Below the pieces are notes generated by a model, which saw only the letters and a list, made by a program, of their open reading frames with translations, had not been told where the DNA came from and did not search any database. The position numbers were made by a program, and so were the translations under genes. Positions 1 through 9,367 of a stretch of DNA of 35,103 nt are shown one piece after another; position 1 is the stretch's first letter, and each line of letters begins with the position of its first letter. Source of the stretch: Cyanobacteria bacterium K_DeepCast_35m_m2_155. GTDB taxonomy: Bacteria > Cyanobacteriota > Cyanobacteriia > PCC-6307 > Cyanobiaceae. The stretch lies in the NCBI GenBank assembly GCA_016882285.1, contig VGQS01000012.1, positions 1 to 35,103 of the forward strand. The letters run 5' to 3'.

Positions 1-72
1 GATGGCCTGATCGAGCGCCGCCAGCGACAGTTCCGAACCGTCGGTGGGCACCAGCAGATGGCTGTAGGGCAT
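1..72 (-). CDS. Universal stress protein family, N-terminal fragment (runs off window start)
   Basis: Minus-strand translation from CAT at 70-72: MPYSHLLVPTDGSELSLAALDQAI, typical UspA N-terminus. Confidence 0.75.
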   Translation of the reverse strand, partial: MPYSHLLVPTDGSELSLAALDQAI

Positions 73-136
73 GGCGGGCAAGGGCGGCAGCACGTACCCC
101 TGGTTTAGGCAGGTTGTGGGGCTTTGGCGGCAGCGC

Positions 137-2236
137 TCAATGCAACGGGTCGCTGATCACCAGCACCGAGCGCTCGAGCAGGCGCAGCAGGCGACTGGTG
201 CGGTCGCTGGCGGCGATCGGCAGGCCCGCCACCAGACGCCGCTGCGAGCGCAGGATCACCAGATCGTGCTGCTGGCCTTGCTGGTGAATGCCGCTCTCAA
301 CCCCATGGTTGGCCAACAGGCGAATCTCGACCGGCACAGCCGCCTCGATGCTGCTGGCCTGGGGCCGCCAGCGCTCAAGCTGGGCCGCGAGCTGGCCGCG
401 CTCGAGCGCCGAGAGTCGCGGGTCGTACAGATGCAGCAGCGTGATCGAACCACCAACGGCTGAGGCGATGCGTTCGGCCAGCTGAAACTGCTCGAGCGCT
501 GCTGCGGTCAGATCCTTGAGCGGCACCAGCAGGCGTTGCAGCTGGTCGGGCGGGGCCAGCAGGCGAGCCACCACCAGCGGGCAATGGGTCAGCCGGCAGG
601 TGGCATCGACCAGATCACCAAACAACCAGCGCCCCAGCCGTGCTGGTTCAGCCATGCCCATGAGCACCAGATCGGCCCCCTGCTCAAGGGCCGAGCGAGC
701 AATGCCCGCAGCCACATCGCCATCGACCCGCAGCAGCGGCTGCGCAGGGCAGCTGCCCGGTGCCAGCTCAGCCATGGCGCTCTGCAACTGCACGCGGCCT
801 GAGCTGATGGCCGCCATCAGCTCCTGATCAGCGCGGCCCGTGGGGTGCACCTGCCGCGGCGACACCACCGCCAACGGCAGCAGGCGGCCCTGATTCCCGC
901 CTGAGCCGCCGCTCAACAGACTGGCCAGGGCCATCAGATCGCCCTGGTGCGCTGGGTTGGCGATCGGCACCAACACCCGCAGCGCCCGTTTGACCAGGGC
1001 CAGCTGCCCGCCCTGATCGACGCTCAGCCCCGCAGCGCTGGCAGCAGCCAGACGCGGCATGGCCACTCCCGTGAGCCAGGGACCCAGCGTTGCCGTCACC
1101 ACCATGAGCGCCAGCACACTGTTGAGCATGCGCTCATCGAGCAGCCCGCCCCTGAACCCCACAAAGGTGGCCGCCAGCGTCGCCGCCACCTGGGGCAGCG
1201 ACAGCGACCACAGCGTCAGCACCTGGGGCCCGTTGTAGCCGTACAGCTTGCCGGCCCACCAGGAGGCCACTCCTTTAGAGGCGATCAAGGTGGCGATCAA
1301 CGCCACGGCAAAGGTCGAGCCCACCACGGTGGCGGCAAAGACCGGCACATCGAGCAACAGCCCCAGGTCAATAAAAAAGACCGGGATGAACAGTGTCGCC
1401 CCGACAAACACCACCTGCTCCTTGACGCGGCCATCGGGCAGCACGGCGTTGACAGCCAGGCCGGCCAAAAAGGCACCGACGATCTTTTCGACCCCGGCCA
1501 GGCCGGCCCCCAGGGCAGCGGCAAACAACGCCAGCAGCACTGCGACAAACAACTGGCTGTCGCTGTTGACGCTGCGCTGCACCAGGACGCGGCCAAAGCG
1601 CGTGATCAGCAGCACCACCAGCGCCCCGTAGACCGCCACCTTGAGCAACAGGCCCGTGACGCTGAGCGCGCTGAGATCACCACGGCTCACGCCCATGCAC
1701 AGGGCCAGCACCAGCAGGGCTGCGATGTCGGTGAAGATCGTGCCGCCGATCGCCACGGTCACCGACTCTTCGCGCATGGCGCCATAGCTGCGCACGATCG
1801 GGTAGCCCAAGGGCGTATGCGACGCCAGGATCGAGCCGATCAGCACCGCGCTCAAGGCGCTGTAGCCAAAACCCAGGCCCAGGGCCATGCCAGCAGCCAT
1901 CGGCAAGCCAAAGGTGAGCAGGCCAAAGCGAAACGAGCGGGCGCGAATGCGCTGAAACTGAGCCAGGTCGATCTCCAGCCCGGCGATGAACAGCAGGTAA
2001 ATCACCCCCACATCGGCCAGAAGCCGCACCGTGGGACTGTCCTCCGAGAGCCAACCCGCAGCGTGCGGCCCCAGCAGCACACCCGCCGCAAGCAAGCCCA
2101 CCAGATCGGGCAGCCCCAGACGGCGGATCAACGGCGGCACCAGCACGCTGATGGCCAGCAGCAGGGCAAAGGTGGCCAGCGGGCTTGTAGCCAAAACGGC
2201 AGCCATGGCGATCAGCGGCTGCGGGCGCCCTTCCAA
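137..2236 (-). CDS. Cation:proton antiporter (CPA2-like) with C-terminal universal-stress-like domains
   Basis: 699-aa ORF, multiple hydrophobic helices (LVGLLAAGVLLGPHAAG, GAFLAGLAVNAVLP) and C-terminal Usp-like segments. Confidence 0.9.
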   Translation of the reverse strand: MEGRPQPLIAMAAVLATSPLATFALLLAISVLVPPLIRRLGLPDLVGLLAAGVLLGPHAAGWLSEDSPTVRLLADVGVIYLLFIAGLEIDLAQFQRIRARSFRFGLLTFGLPMAAGMALGLGFGYSALSAVLIGSILASHTPLGYPIVRSYGAMREESVTVAIGGTIFTDIAALLVLALCMGVSRGDLSALSVTGLLLKVAVYGALVVLLITRFGRVLVQRSVNSDSQLFVAVLLALFAAALGAGLAGVEKIVGAFLAGLAVNAVLPDGRVKEQVVFVGATLFIPVFFIDLGLLLDVPVFAATVVGSTFAVALIATLIASKGVASWWAGKLYGYNGPQVLTLWSLSLPQVAATLAATFVGFRGGLLDERMLNSVLALMVVTATLGPWLTGVAMPRLAAASAAGLSVDQGGQLALVKRALRVLVPIANPAHQGDLMALASLLSGGSGGNQGRLLPLAVVSPRQVHPTGRADQELMAAISSGRVQLQSAMAELAPGSCPAQPLLRVDGDVAAGIARSALEQGADLVLMGMAEPARLGRWLFGDLVDATCRLTHCPLVVARLLAPPDQLQRLLVPLKDLTAAALEQFQLAERIASAVGGSITLLHLYDPRLSALERGQLAAQLERWRPQASSIEAAVPVEIRLLANHGVESGIHQQGQQHDLVILRSQRRLVAGLPIAASDRTSRLLRLLERSVLVISDPLH

Positions 2237-2874
2237 CCCGCCAGGTGGGCTGCAGCGCTGGAGCGGGCCAGGGCGCGGGCGGCTGGCAGTGCCGGCTCGA
2301 GCCGCTGCGAGCTGAATGGCGGCAGGGTGCGGCTGCGCAGCCAGGCCCCCCAGCGAAATTCATGGAAGGGAATCAGCGGCGCGGCCTCAATCACCTTCTC
2401 CTTTTTGAGCTTCCAGACCAGGCTGCGAAACGGGTCATCCTGCAGACCCAGCAGGTTGGCGGGCAGCACCGCGGGATGGAGCGGCCCCAGCCCGCGCCCG
2501 TCGTACAGATACAGCCAACCGCGCTGGTGCAGCTCCTGCAGCACAACCGTGCGCTCATCGCTGTCGACCTCCAGAGCCACATAGCCAAAGGCGGTGGCCC
2601 CCGGATCGATCTGGGCCAAAGCCCGCAGGCGGTGATGGCGGTCCACCATCCACACCGCGCCACTGCGGCTGCGCACCAGGGGAACGGGCTTGGTTCCCAG
2701 ATAGTTGCGCCGTTGCTTGAGGTTGTCGGCTTCAAAGTCGGCGATGCGACTTGCCACCTCAGCCAGACCCACGCACAGCTGGGTGGGCTGCAAACTCAAA
2801 ATCGGCAGCTCGATCAGCTCCTGCTTCGGCCCAGGCGGCGGCAGAGGCTGGTAGGGGGGCAAGCGCAGAGCCAT
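2212..2874 (-). CDS. ParB-like nuclease-fold protein (ParBc_2-like)
   Basis: 220-aa ORF with WMVDRHHRLRAL motif; overlaps the 5' end of the antiporter gene by about 25 bp. Confidence 0.7.
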   Translation of the reverse strand: MALRLPPYQPLPPPGPKQELIELPILSLQPTQLCVGLAEVASRIADFEADNLKQRRNYLGTKPVPLVRSRSGAVWMVDRHHRLRALAQIDPGATAFGYVALEVDSDERTVVLQELHQRGWLYLYDGRGLGPLHPAVLPANLLGLQDDPFRSLVWKLKKEKVIEAAPLIPFHEFRWGAWLRSRTLPPFSSQRLEPALPAARALARSSAAAHLAGWKGARSR

Positions 2875-2929
2875 GGAGGCAGGGGCGATCCGCCGATGGA
2901 TCGCACAGGGTGTCCAATCCTCGCCCAGA

Positions 2930-3367
2930 TCAAGACTTCAGGTACAGCTCAACCGTGTTGGTCGTCCAGGTGGCGACACCGGTGCCAAAAAAGTCTTGGT
3001 CTTCCGTCCAAATGGCGCATTCCAGCCGCATCGCCAAGGCAAGAGCCGGCCAGTCGTCAGCATCGCGCACCCTGGCCAGTGCCTCGTCACGGGCATCGAC
3101 CAGCACGGCATCTTCGACCAGCTGCAGCACACACATCAAACTGGCCAGAGCCTCATTGCAGATCTGAGCATCAAGGTTTTTCTGCCTGGCGAGATCCGAG
3201 ATGTAAGCAGCGGCCTCAGCGGCGTTGGACTCCGCAACAAAAAAATCAACCCGATCCACGAATTCCGCAATCAGAGCCCTTGCGCGAACGCCCAGGCAAG
3301 CGCGAATCAGGATGTTGGCGTCGATCACAAGACGCTTGCGCTCCACCATCAGACCTCGCCTCATCAA
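2930..3367 (-). CDS. PIN-domain ribonuclease toxin (VapC-like)
   Basis: RLVIDANILIRACLG ... NAAEAA ... WTEDQDFFGTG; acidic PIN residues; 4-bp overlap with upstream antitoxin ORF. Confidence 0.85.
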   Translation of the reverse strand: MMRRGLMVERKRLVIDANILIRACLGVRARALIAEFVDRVDFFVAESNAAEAAAYISDLARQKNLDAQICNEALASLMCVLQLVEDAVLVDARDEALARVRDADDWPALALAMRLECAIWTEDQDFFGTGVATWTTNTVELYLKS

Positions 3368-3612
3368 TGGCGGCGTTCACGCCATGCTTTGAAATCAGCA
3401 GTGATGTGGTCTTCATCCAGTCCCAACCTCACTAGTTCTGCCTGCATCAAGCGACCAGCCTCGAGCAAACGCTCCTGGTCGTCCTCACCGCCGCGCTGGG
3501 GCAGGGGCACATAAATCCCAATGGTTCGGCCGTGGCGCGTCACCTCAATCGGCGTAGCCGATTCGAGATGGGAGGCGAGTTGGGCCCTTAGCTCACGAAT
3601 GCCCACACGCAT
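3364..3612 (-). CDS. Phd/YefM-type antitoxin
   Basis: MRVGIRELRAQLASHLESATPIEVTRHGRTIGIYVP is typical of the family; start trimmed from ORF 3364..3642. Confidence 0.85.
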   Translation of the reverse strand: MRVGIRELRAQLASHLESATPIEVTRHGRTIGIYVPLPQRGGEDDQERLLEAGRLMQAELVRLGLDEDHITADFKAWRERRH

Positions 3613-3690
3613 GGCAAGCACCCCGCTGCATTGTGTACACATCCTAGCGGGGGCCTGCGCCTCATAAGGTCAGGACTGGACAGTGTTCCC

Positions 3691-4821
3691 ATGCCCGTCG
3701 ATCCCGCCTCTCTGAGCACCAGCGCCATCGGCCCCATAGGCGTCATGATCTGCGGCCATGGCAGCCGCAATCGGCTGGCCGTTGGCGAATTTGCTGCCCT
3801 GGCGCAGCAGGTGGGGCACAAGCTGGCGCCGGTGCCGGTGGAGTACGGCTACCTGGAGTTTGCCCGGCCGATCCTGCGCGACGGGCTCGAGCGCCTGCGC
3901 GAGCAGGGGGTGCGTCACGTGCTGGCCGTGCCGGCGATGCTTTTTGCCGCCGGCCACGCCAAAAACGACATCCCCTCGGTGCTGAACACCTACAGCGCCG
4001 AAACGGGGCTGCGCATCGACTACGGCCGCGAGCTGGGCATCGACCTCAAGATGATCCAGGCGGCCGGGGCCCGCGTGCGCGAGGCACTGGAGCGCGCCGA
4101 TGCCGCCGACCGCAAGGCCGGCCGCGCCCCGGTCCCCCTGCACGAGACGCTGCTGGTGGTGGTGGGGCGGGGCTCGTCAGACCCCGACGCCAACTCCAAC
4201 GTGGCCAAGGTCACCCGCATGCTGCTCGAAGGCTTTGGCTTCGGCTGGGGCGAAACCCTGTACTCGGGCGTCACCTTCCCACTGGTGGAGCCCGGGCTGC
4301 GCCATGTCGTGAAGCTGGGCTTCAGGCGCATCATCGTCTTCCCCTATTTCCTGTTTTCGGGGGTACTGGTGAGCCGCATCGTGGCCCACAGCGAGCTGGT
4401 GGCGGCCGATCACCCCGAGGTCGACGTTGTGCAGGCGTCCTACCTGGGCGAGCACGACCTGGTGATCGACACCTTTGTGGAGCGGGTGCACGAGGTGGTG
4501 GCCGGCGAGACCGCCATGAACTGCTCGCTCTGCAAATACCGCGCCCAGGTGCTCGGCTTTGAAACCGAGGTGGGCGCCCCCCAGCACAGCCACCACCACC
4601 ACGTCGAAGGTCTCTGCGAAAGCTGCGACCTGTGCGAGAACGAATGCACCGGCGCCTGCCAGAGCGACGGCGTGCCCATTCCCCTGGGGAGTCACAGCCA
4701 TGACCATGGTCACGAACACCAAGGCCATGACCACGGGCACCACCACGCTCCCTACCCCCACGCGGACCACCCGCTGGGACCCTCGACACTGAAGAAACAT
4801 CGCTCTCATGAAGAGAGCTAA
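3691..4821 (+). CDS. cbiX: Sirohydrochlorin chelatase CbiX-like, with Cys-rich and His-rich C-terminal tail
   Basis: GVMICGHGSRNRLAVGEFAAL, LLVVVGRGSSDPDANSNVAKVTRML, FPYFLFSGVLVSRI; tail CESCDLCENECTGAC and HSHDHGHEHQGHDHGHHH. Confidence 0.9.
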   Translation: MPVDPASLSTSAIGPIGVMICGHGSRNRLAVGEFAALAQQVGHKLAPVPVEYGYLEFARPILRDGLERLREQGVRHVLAVPAMLFAAGHAKNDIPSVLNTYSAETGLRIDYGRELGIDLKMIQAAGARVREALERADAADRKAGRAPVPLHETLLVVVGRGSSDPDANSNVAKVTRMLLEGFGFGWGETLYSGVTFPLVEPGLRHVVKLGFRRIIVFPYFLFSGVLVSRIVAHSELVAADHPEVDVVQASYLGEHDLVIDTFVERVHEVVAGETAMNCSLCKYRAQVLGFETEVGAPQHSHHHHVEGLCESCDLCENECTGACQSDGVPIPLGSHSHDHGHEHQGHDHGHHHAPYPHADHPLGPSTLKKHRSHEES

Positions 4822-4928
4822 CAGGCAATCCTGAAGTTTTCTGGGTGAAGCGCGCTGGCTTGCCCGTCTCAGAGCGGGGCAAGTCTCAAGGGATTCATGG
4901 GCATCAGCCCTGCTGATCGATTGGGGCA

Positions 4929-4977
4929 TTCCCCACATCGATCAACTTTTCCACAGTCAGTGGCGGCCTTTTCCACA
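4929..4977 (+). promoter_or_regulatory. Candidate DnaA-box cluster (two exact TTTTCCACA, one degenerate TTCCCCACA)
   Basis: TTCCCCACA 4929-4937, TTTTCCACA 4947-4955, TTTTCCACA 4969-4977, all same orientation in an intergenic region. Confidence 0.4.
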
Positions 4978-5223
4978 GACCGCGGCCTCAGGGCGCGTTG
5001 CTGCGGTTCGGCTGGGGAATCGCTGAAACTGCGCAAACTCGCTTGACAGCCCCCGCGGGCTTGACCAATGGCGTGTTGTGCGCCAGCACACGACGACAAG
5101 ACGCCAGCGCTACCAAGCTGTCTCATGCTGACGCGGCTTGGTTTTGCTCTGGGTTACGCGCTTTGACGAGCACCGGTGCCGCGTGGCCTACTGCTCTGGT
5201 GCGTTTGAGCAGCAATCGTCGTC

Positions 5224-5541
5224 ATGGGGCCAGAGCGTTTTCATTTGCAGCGCTGCATCGATCAACCAGCTGTCCAAACCAGCACTGCCACGCCGGCCTG
5301 TAGCCAAAGCACCAACGCCGCGAGCCGCGGTGAGCTCGAGGCAGCTGAAGAGACGATCAGCCTTGAAGCCGAAGTGCCTGAGGTCCTGCTCGATGGCATG
5401 CGCGACTTCCTGGCGCGCCATCCGCACATGGATCAGATGCAGCTGATCAGCTCAGCACTGGCGAGCTTCCTGTTCCAGAACGGCAGCAATGACCGGCTTG
5501 TGACCCAGCACTATCTCGACGGTCTGTTTCAGCGGCCATGA
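5224..5541 (+). CDS. DUF2811 family cyanobacterial protein (start uncertain)
   Basis: ISLEAEVPEVLLDGMRDFLARHPHMDQMQLISSALASFLFQNGSNDRLVTQHYLDGLFQRP matches the family pattern; N-terminal ~40 aa are not recognisable. Confidence 0.8.
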   Translation: MGPERFHLQRCIDQPAVQTSTATPACSQSTNAASRGELEAAEETISLEAEVPEVLLDGMRDFLARHPHMDQMQLISSALASFLFQNGSNDRLVTQHYLDGLFQRP

Positions 5542-5568
5542 AAAAAGGCGGAGGTGCCACCCCCCGCC
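5541..5568 (-). terminator. Rho-independent terminator for the minus-strand GMC oxidoreductase gene
   Basis: Minus strand GGCGG-GG-GGTG-G-CACC-T-CCGCC followed by TTTTTT. Confidence 0.6.
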
Positions 5569-5668
5569 CCTTGTTCTCCCTTGCCCGACCCGTAAAGGTC
5601 GCCTGCGAATTGTGCGCAGAGCTGCCCCGGTGAACTGTGCGGAATGACACCAGCCGGCTGGCCTGTGA

Positions 5669-7315
5669 TCAGCTGCTGACAATGGCCGCAGCGGCCGCTT
5701 CACACGCCCGCCAGGTGATCGCCATCTCGGTGAGCGTGGGGCTCTGCCAGCCGGCGCGGGGCCAACAGGCGCCGTCGGTCACCAGCAGGTTGGGTGCCCC
5801 CCAGCAGCGGTTCCACGGATCCACCACCCCATGCTCTGGATCGGCCGCCATGCGCGCACCGCCCAGCTCGTGGATGTAATACCCCGGCGGCGGCGCCCCA
5901 GGGCTCAGGGCCAAGCTGCCCTTGACCAGCGGCTCGACCAGCGGCAGTACAAACAGCTCATGCAGCGGAGCGATGCTGCCGCCGGCCGCCGCGACGACCT
6001 GCTGCATGCGCGCGTGCATGTGCTCGACCATGGCGTGCTCATTGGCGCCCCAGCGGCAACTGATGTGGGCCGCAGGCAGGCCCCAGGCATCGCACTGGCT
6101 GCTGCTGAGACGCACCTGATTGGAGGCCACAGGCAGCACCTCGCCATGGCCGATCAAAAAGCCCACCGCCTCAGCAGGGCGCCGCTTGAGCAGCCTGGGT
6201 GGATCAAAGCGCTGCACAGCACACCAGAGGCCGTAGCCACCACTGAATGCCTGCCGGCTTGCAGCATCCAGGTTGAGCGTGTTGGGAATGAAACAGCTGC
6301 CAGCGCCAGAGAGCTCAGCGGGCTGCACCGGAGACGCCACACCCGGCAACGCAAAGAAGCGACTGCTCGAGATGTGATCCATCAGGTAATGACCCAGCGT
6401 GCCCGAGCGATCGAGCAGCCCGCCCGAGCGGCAGGCCTCGCTCGAATGCAGCAGGAGCCGCACGCTCTCGATCGTGGACGCGCACAGCACCACCAGCTGG
6501 GCGCGGCTGCGCTGCAGCTCGCCTGTAACAGCGTCGATCCAGGCAACGCCGCGGGCTTGGCCCTGCTCGATCAGCACATGGCTGGCCACAGCGCCGGCGC
6601 GCACCTGGGTGCGGCCCGTGGCCCGGGCCCGGGCCAGGGTGCTGCCTGGGCTGCTGTGGCGCGGCCAACCGCCACCGCTGGGCAGGGCAAAACCACGCGA
6701 ATGAATCAACGGCAGCTCCAGCTCGGCCGCGATCGCCTGCTGCAGATGGCCCTCGGCCGGGGTGAACGGCAACGGCGGCTCATACACGCCATCGGGCAGC
6801 TGGGCCAGACCATCGGCCTGACCATGCACGGCCAACAGCCGCTCGAGCCGCTCGTAATAGGGCGCCAGATCGGCATGGGCGATCGGCCAGCTGAGGCCGC
6901 TGCCGTCGTGCTCGCCTGCCTTGAACTCGTAATCCGACAGCCGCAGGGTGATGCCGCCCCAGGTCAGGCTCTTGCCCCCCACCTGGCGGCCCCGGCTCCA
7001 CAAAAACGGCGCATCAGCGGGGGTGCTGTAGGGGTTTTGCCATTCATCGACGAACAGCTCCGGGTTGTGTTTCCAGAAACCCGGGTGATGGCGCTGTAGG
7101 CGCTGCTTGCCGCTGATCAGATTGGCCAGCCGCCGGGCGCTGTTGAGCGGCTCGGTGCCAAAGGCGCGGCGCGGCTCGAGCGCGGGCCCCGCTTCCAGCA
7201 CCAGCACCTGCAGACCCGCCTCGGCCAGCACCATCGCGGCAACCCCACCGGTGGCACCGGAGCCGACGACGATGGCGTCGGCATCCAAACGTGCAGCAGA
7301 GCCTGAGCTGGTCAA
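5669..7315 (-). CDS. GMC family oxidoreductase (FAD-dependent)
   Basis: DAIVVGSGATGGVAAMVLAEAGLQVLVLEAG at the N-terminus; GGARMAADPEHGVVDPWNRCWGAPNLLVTDGACWPRAGWQSPTLTEMAITWRA at the C-terminus. Confidence 0.9.
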   Translation of the reverse strand: MTSSGSAARLDADAIVVGSGATGGVAAMVLAEAGLQVLVLEAGPALEPRRAFGTEPLNSARRLANLISGKQRLQRHHPGFWKHNPELFVDEWQNPYSTPADAPFLWSRGRQVGGKSLTWGGITLRLSDYEFKAGEHDGSGLSWPIAHADLAPYYERLERLLAVHGQADGLAQLPDGVYEPPLPFTPAEGHLQQAIAAELELPLIHSRGFALPSGGGWPRHSSPGSTLARARATGRTQVRAGAVASHVLIEQGQARGVAWIDAVTGELQRSRAQLVVLCASTIESVRLLLHSSEACRSGGLLDRSGTLGHYLMDHISSSRFFALPGVASPVQPAELSGAGSCFIPNTLNLDAASRQAFSGGYGLWCAVQRFDPPRLLKRRPAEAVGFLIGHGEVLPVASNQVRLSSSQCDAWGLPAAHISCRWGANEHAMVEHMHARMQQVVAAAGGSIAPLHELFVLPLVEPLVKGSLALSPGAPPPGYYIHELGGARMAADPEHGVVDPWNRCWGAPNLLVTDGACWPRAGWQSPTLTEMAITWRACEAAAAAIVSS

Positions 7316-7348
7316 GGCGCGTCAGTCAACAGTGGGCAGCTCCAACAG

Positions 7349-7378
7349 AAAACCCCGACAGGAGGACTGCCGGGGTTT
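7349..7378 (-). terminator. Terminator downstream of tRNA-fMet
   Basis: Minus strand AAACCCCGGCAG tcctc CTGTCGGGGTTTT stem-loop ending in a T run. Confidence 0.65.
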
Positions 7379-7387
7379 CCGAGACGT

Positions 7388-7464
<77 letters not shown>

Positions 7465-7480
7465 GCGTTTTTTGAGTGTA

Positions 7481-8455
7481 TCAGGCAGTGCTGCGCAACG
7501 CGCCCAGCACATCGAGGCGAAGGTGCGGCGCCGGCTGCAGAAAGCGCTGCCGCAGCTCTTCGAGGGTCGCCGGCGTCAGCCAGTCGAGCTGCTCGAGCAG
7601 CTGCAGAGCCACGGCATGTTTGGCGCGGGCTGAGCCGTCTTCGACCTTGATCGCCACCCCAAGCCCATCGCCCACCCGGCTGAGGCACTGAATGCCTTCG
7701 GCACCGCCTTTGCTGAGCACCTGTCCATGGCCCAGGCGCATCAGCTCGGTGTCAAAACGACCCTCGCCGGCCACCAGCTCAGGACACGCCAGCATCGCCC
7801 GCATCAACCGCTCCAGATCGGGTTGCTCGCCACCGCCCAGGTGGGCATAGAGCAGGGCCATCTGGGCCAGCTGCAGCTGCAGCGTGGGGGCACCGCAGTC
7901 ATCGCGCGCCACCAGCAGCTCGGCAGCCGGCAGTGCCAACAGCTCGGCCACGCGCTTGAGCACCTCCTGCTGCAGCGGATGCTCAGGCTGTAGGTAGCTC
8001 TCAGCGCTCCAGCCCAGGCGGCGGCAGGTGGCCAGAAAAGCTGCGTGCTTGCCTGAGCAGTTGTGCTCCAGGGCGCTGCTGCCCCCTGCCGGCACCGGGC
8101 ACTGCAGCTGCTCGGGCTCCAGTTCGGCGCCCCACATCAATCGAAACGCCTCGCGCGCATGGGCGGCACTGCCGGCGTGGGAGGCACAGGCGATCGCCAG
8201 ACCCCGCTCACCGCAGCCACAGGCATCGGCGGCGCCACTGGCCACAAACACGGTGGCTTGAAACGGTTTGAGCGCCGAGCGCACAAAGCTGAGCTGCTGC
8301 GGATCGCCGGCGCGCATCAGCACCCGGCCGCGCAGATCGCAGACAACCGCGTGCACCCGGTGATGCGATTCGGCGATGCCCTCGCGCAGCAGGCGCACCT
8401 CGAGTGCTGGAACCGCAGTGCGGCTCGTGCCACTAAGACCCGTCGGCAGGCTCAT
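7481..8455 (-). CDS. L-asparaginase II family protein
   Basis: RVLMRAGDPQQLSFVRSALKPFQATVFVASGAA; ALEHNCSGKHAAFLATCRRLGW; RDDCGAPTL. Confidence 0.9.
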   Translation of the reverse strand: MSLPTGLSGTSRTAVPALEVRLLREGIAESHHRVHAVVCDLRGRVLMRAGDPQQLSFVRSALKPFQATVFVASGAADACGCGERGLAIACASHAGSAAHAREAFRLMWGAELEPEQLQCPVPAGGSSALEHNCSGKHAAFLATCRRLGWSAESYLQPEHPLQQEVLKRVAELLALPAAELLVARDDCGAPTLQLQLAQMALLYAHLGGGEQPDLERLMRAMLACPELVAGEGRFDTELMRLGHGQVLSKGGAEGIQCLSRVGDGLGVAIKVEDGSARAKHAVALQLLEQLDWLTPATLEELRQRFLQPAPHLRLDVLGALRSTA

Positions 8456-8979
8456 GGGAGCAGGTGACTGCCCAGAGCCTGACAGATCCCACCACCAACA
8501 AGCAGCAGCGCCGCAACAGCGCTGGCTGTCTGCCGCAGCCGCAGCAGCACAGGCTTGACCTCGTGCTGGGCGATCAGCAGATCACGCTGACGCCAGGCCA
8601 GGGGCTTCTCCCAGACCTGGCCGTCGTACCAGCCCGATTCCTCGTAACTGATGCGTTCACTGAGCAGGCGGCGGTTCACATAACTCCACCCCAGCCACTG
8701 CCGCAGCAGCAGCAGCAAGGGCAGCACCACCGCCGCCAGGGCCCCTGCAGCCAGCAACAAGGGCAACGAACGACGCAGGCTGAAACTCCCACTGGCCACC
8801 AGCACCGTCACAGGCAGCACCAACAGCCAGCTGATCAGCAGAGGCTTCAGCAGGCCCGACCAGCCCTGATGGGGCCAGACAAAAAACCAGGAACGCAGCA
8901 GCTGGGCGTATTCCTGGCGTGGCCGCTGCTCAGGCGGCACCGGCGAGCGGCTGGTGTCATCGAGCAGGGGTTGGGACAC
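8452..8979 (-). CDS. CGLD27-family (DUF1230) membrane protein
   Basis: PVPPEQRPRQEYAQLLRSWFFVWP and YVNRRLLSERISYEESGWYDGQVWEKP. Confidence 0.85.
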   Translation of the reverse strand: MSQPLLDDTSRSPVPPEQRPRQEYAQLLRSWFFVWPHQGWSGLLKPLLISWLLVLPVTVLVASGSFSLRRSLPLLLAAGALAAVVLPLLLLLRQWLGWSYVNRRLLSERISYEESGWYDGQVWEKPLAWRQRDLLIAQHEVKPVLLRLRQTASAVAALLLVGGGICQALGSHLLP

Positions 8980-8983
8980 AGCC

Positions 8984-9367
8984 TCAGCCCGCCTGACCGG
9001 TGGCCGGGCTCAGGTAGCGCTCCTGCTCGCCGTGGCCCCAGAACGACTCGAGGTCGTAATAGCTGCGCTCACTGGGCGTCAGCACATGCACGATCACCTC
9101 GCCATAGTCAAGCAGCACCCAGCGCCCCTCGGACTGGCCCTCGCGCCGCAGCGGCAGGCGGCCAAGCTCCGCTTCGAGGCGATCTTCAACCGAGCGGGCG
9201 ATGGCGCGGACCTGCACATCGGTCAGGCCGCTGCAGATCACAAACCAGTCAGCCAGGGAGCTGACCTCCTCAACCCGGATCAGGCGGATATCAACGGCCT
9301 TACGGTCATCGCAGGCCTCCGCGGCAAGCAGGGCCAATGGCTTGCTGTCGGTGGCGAGTTCAGCCAT
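8984..9367 (-). CDS. rsfS: Ribosome silencing factor
   Basis: DIRLIRVEEVSSLADWFVICSGLTDVQVRAIARSVEDRL ... GRWVLLDYGEVIVHVLTPSERSYYDLESFWGHG. Confidence 0.93.
   Translation of the reverse strand: MAELATDSKPLALLAAEACDDRKAVDIRLIRVEEVSSLADWFVICSGLTDVQVRAIARSVEDRLEAELGRLPLRREGQSEGRWVLLDYGEVIVHVLTPSERSYYDLESFWGHGEQERYLSPATGQAG

Noticed and set aside
947-2584. 545-aa plus-strand ORF opposite the antiporter gene
   Set aside because: Gln/His/Arg-rich low-complexity antisense translation typical of high-GC genes; the opposite strand encodes a clear antiporter.
2245-3435. 396-aa plus-strand ORF across the ParB-like and PIN genes
   Set aside because: Antisense to three recognisable genes; biased composition.
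2930-3612. PIN/Phd toxin-antitoxin as a novel defence system
   Set aside because: Ordinary VapBC-like pair with standard 4-bp overlap; no unusual associated genes.
5831-7099. 422-aa plus-strand ORF opposite the GMC oxidoreductase
   Set aside because: Antisense shadow ORF; no recognisable domain.
8190-8197. HIP1 octamers GCGATCGC (also for example 14856-14863)
   Set aside because: Already described as highly abundant in cyanobacterial genomes; not novel.
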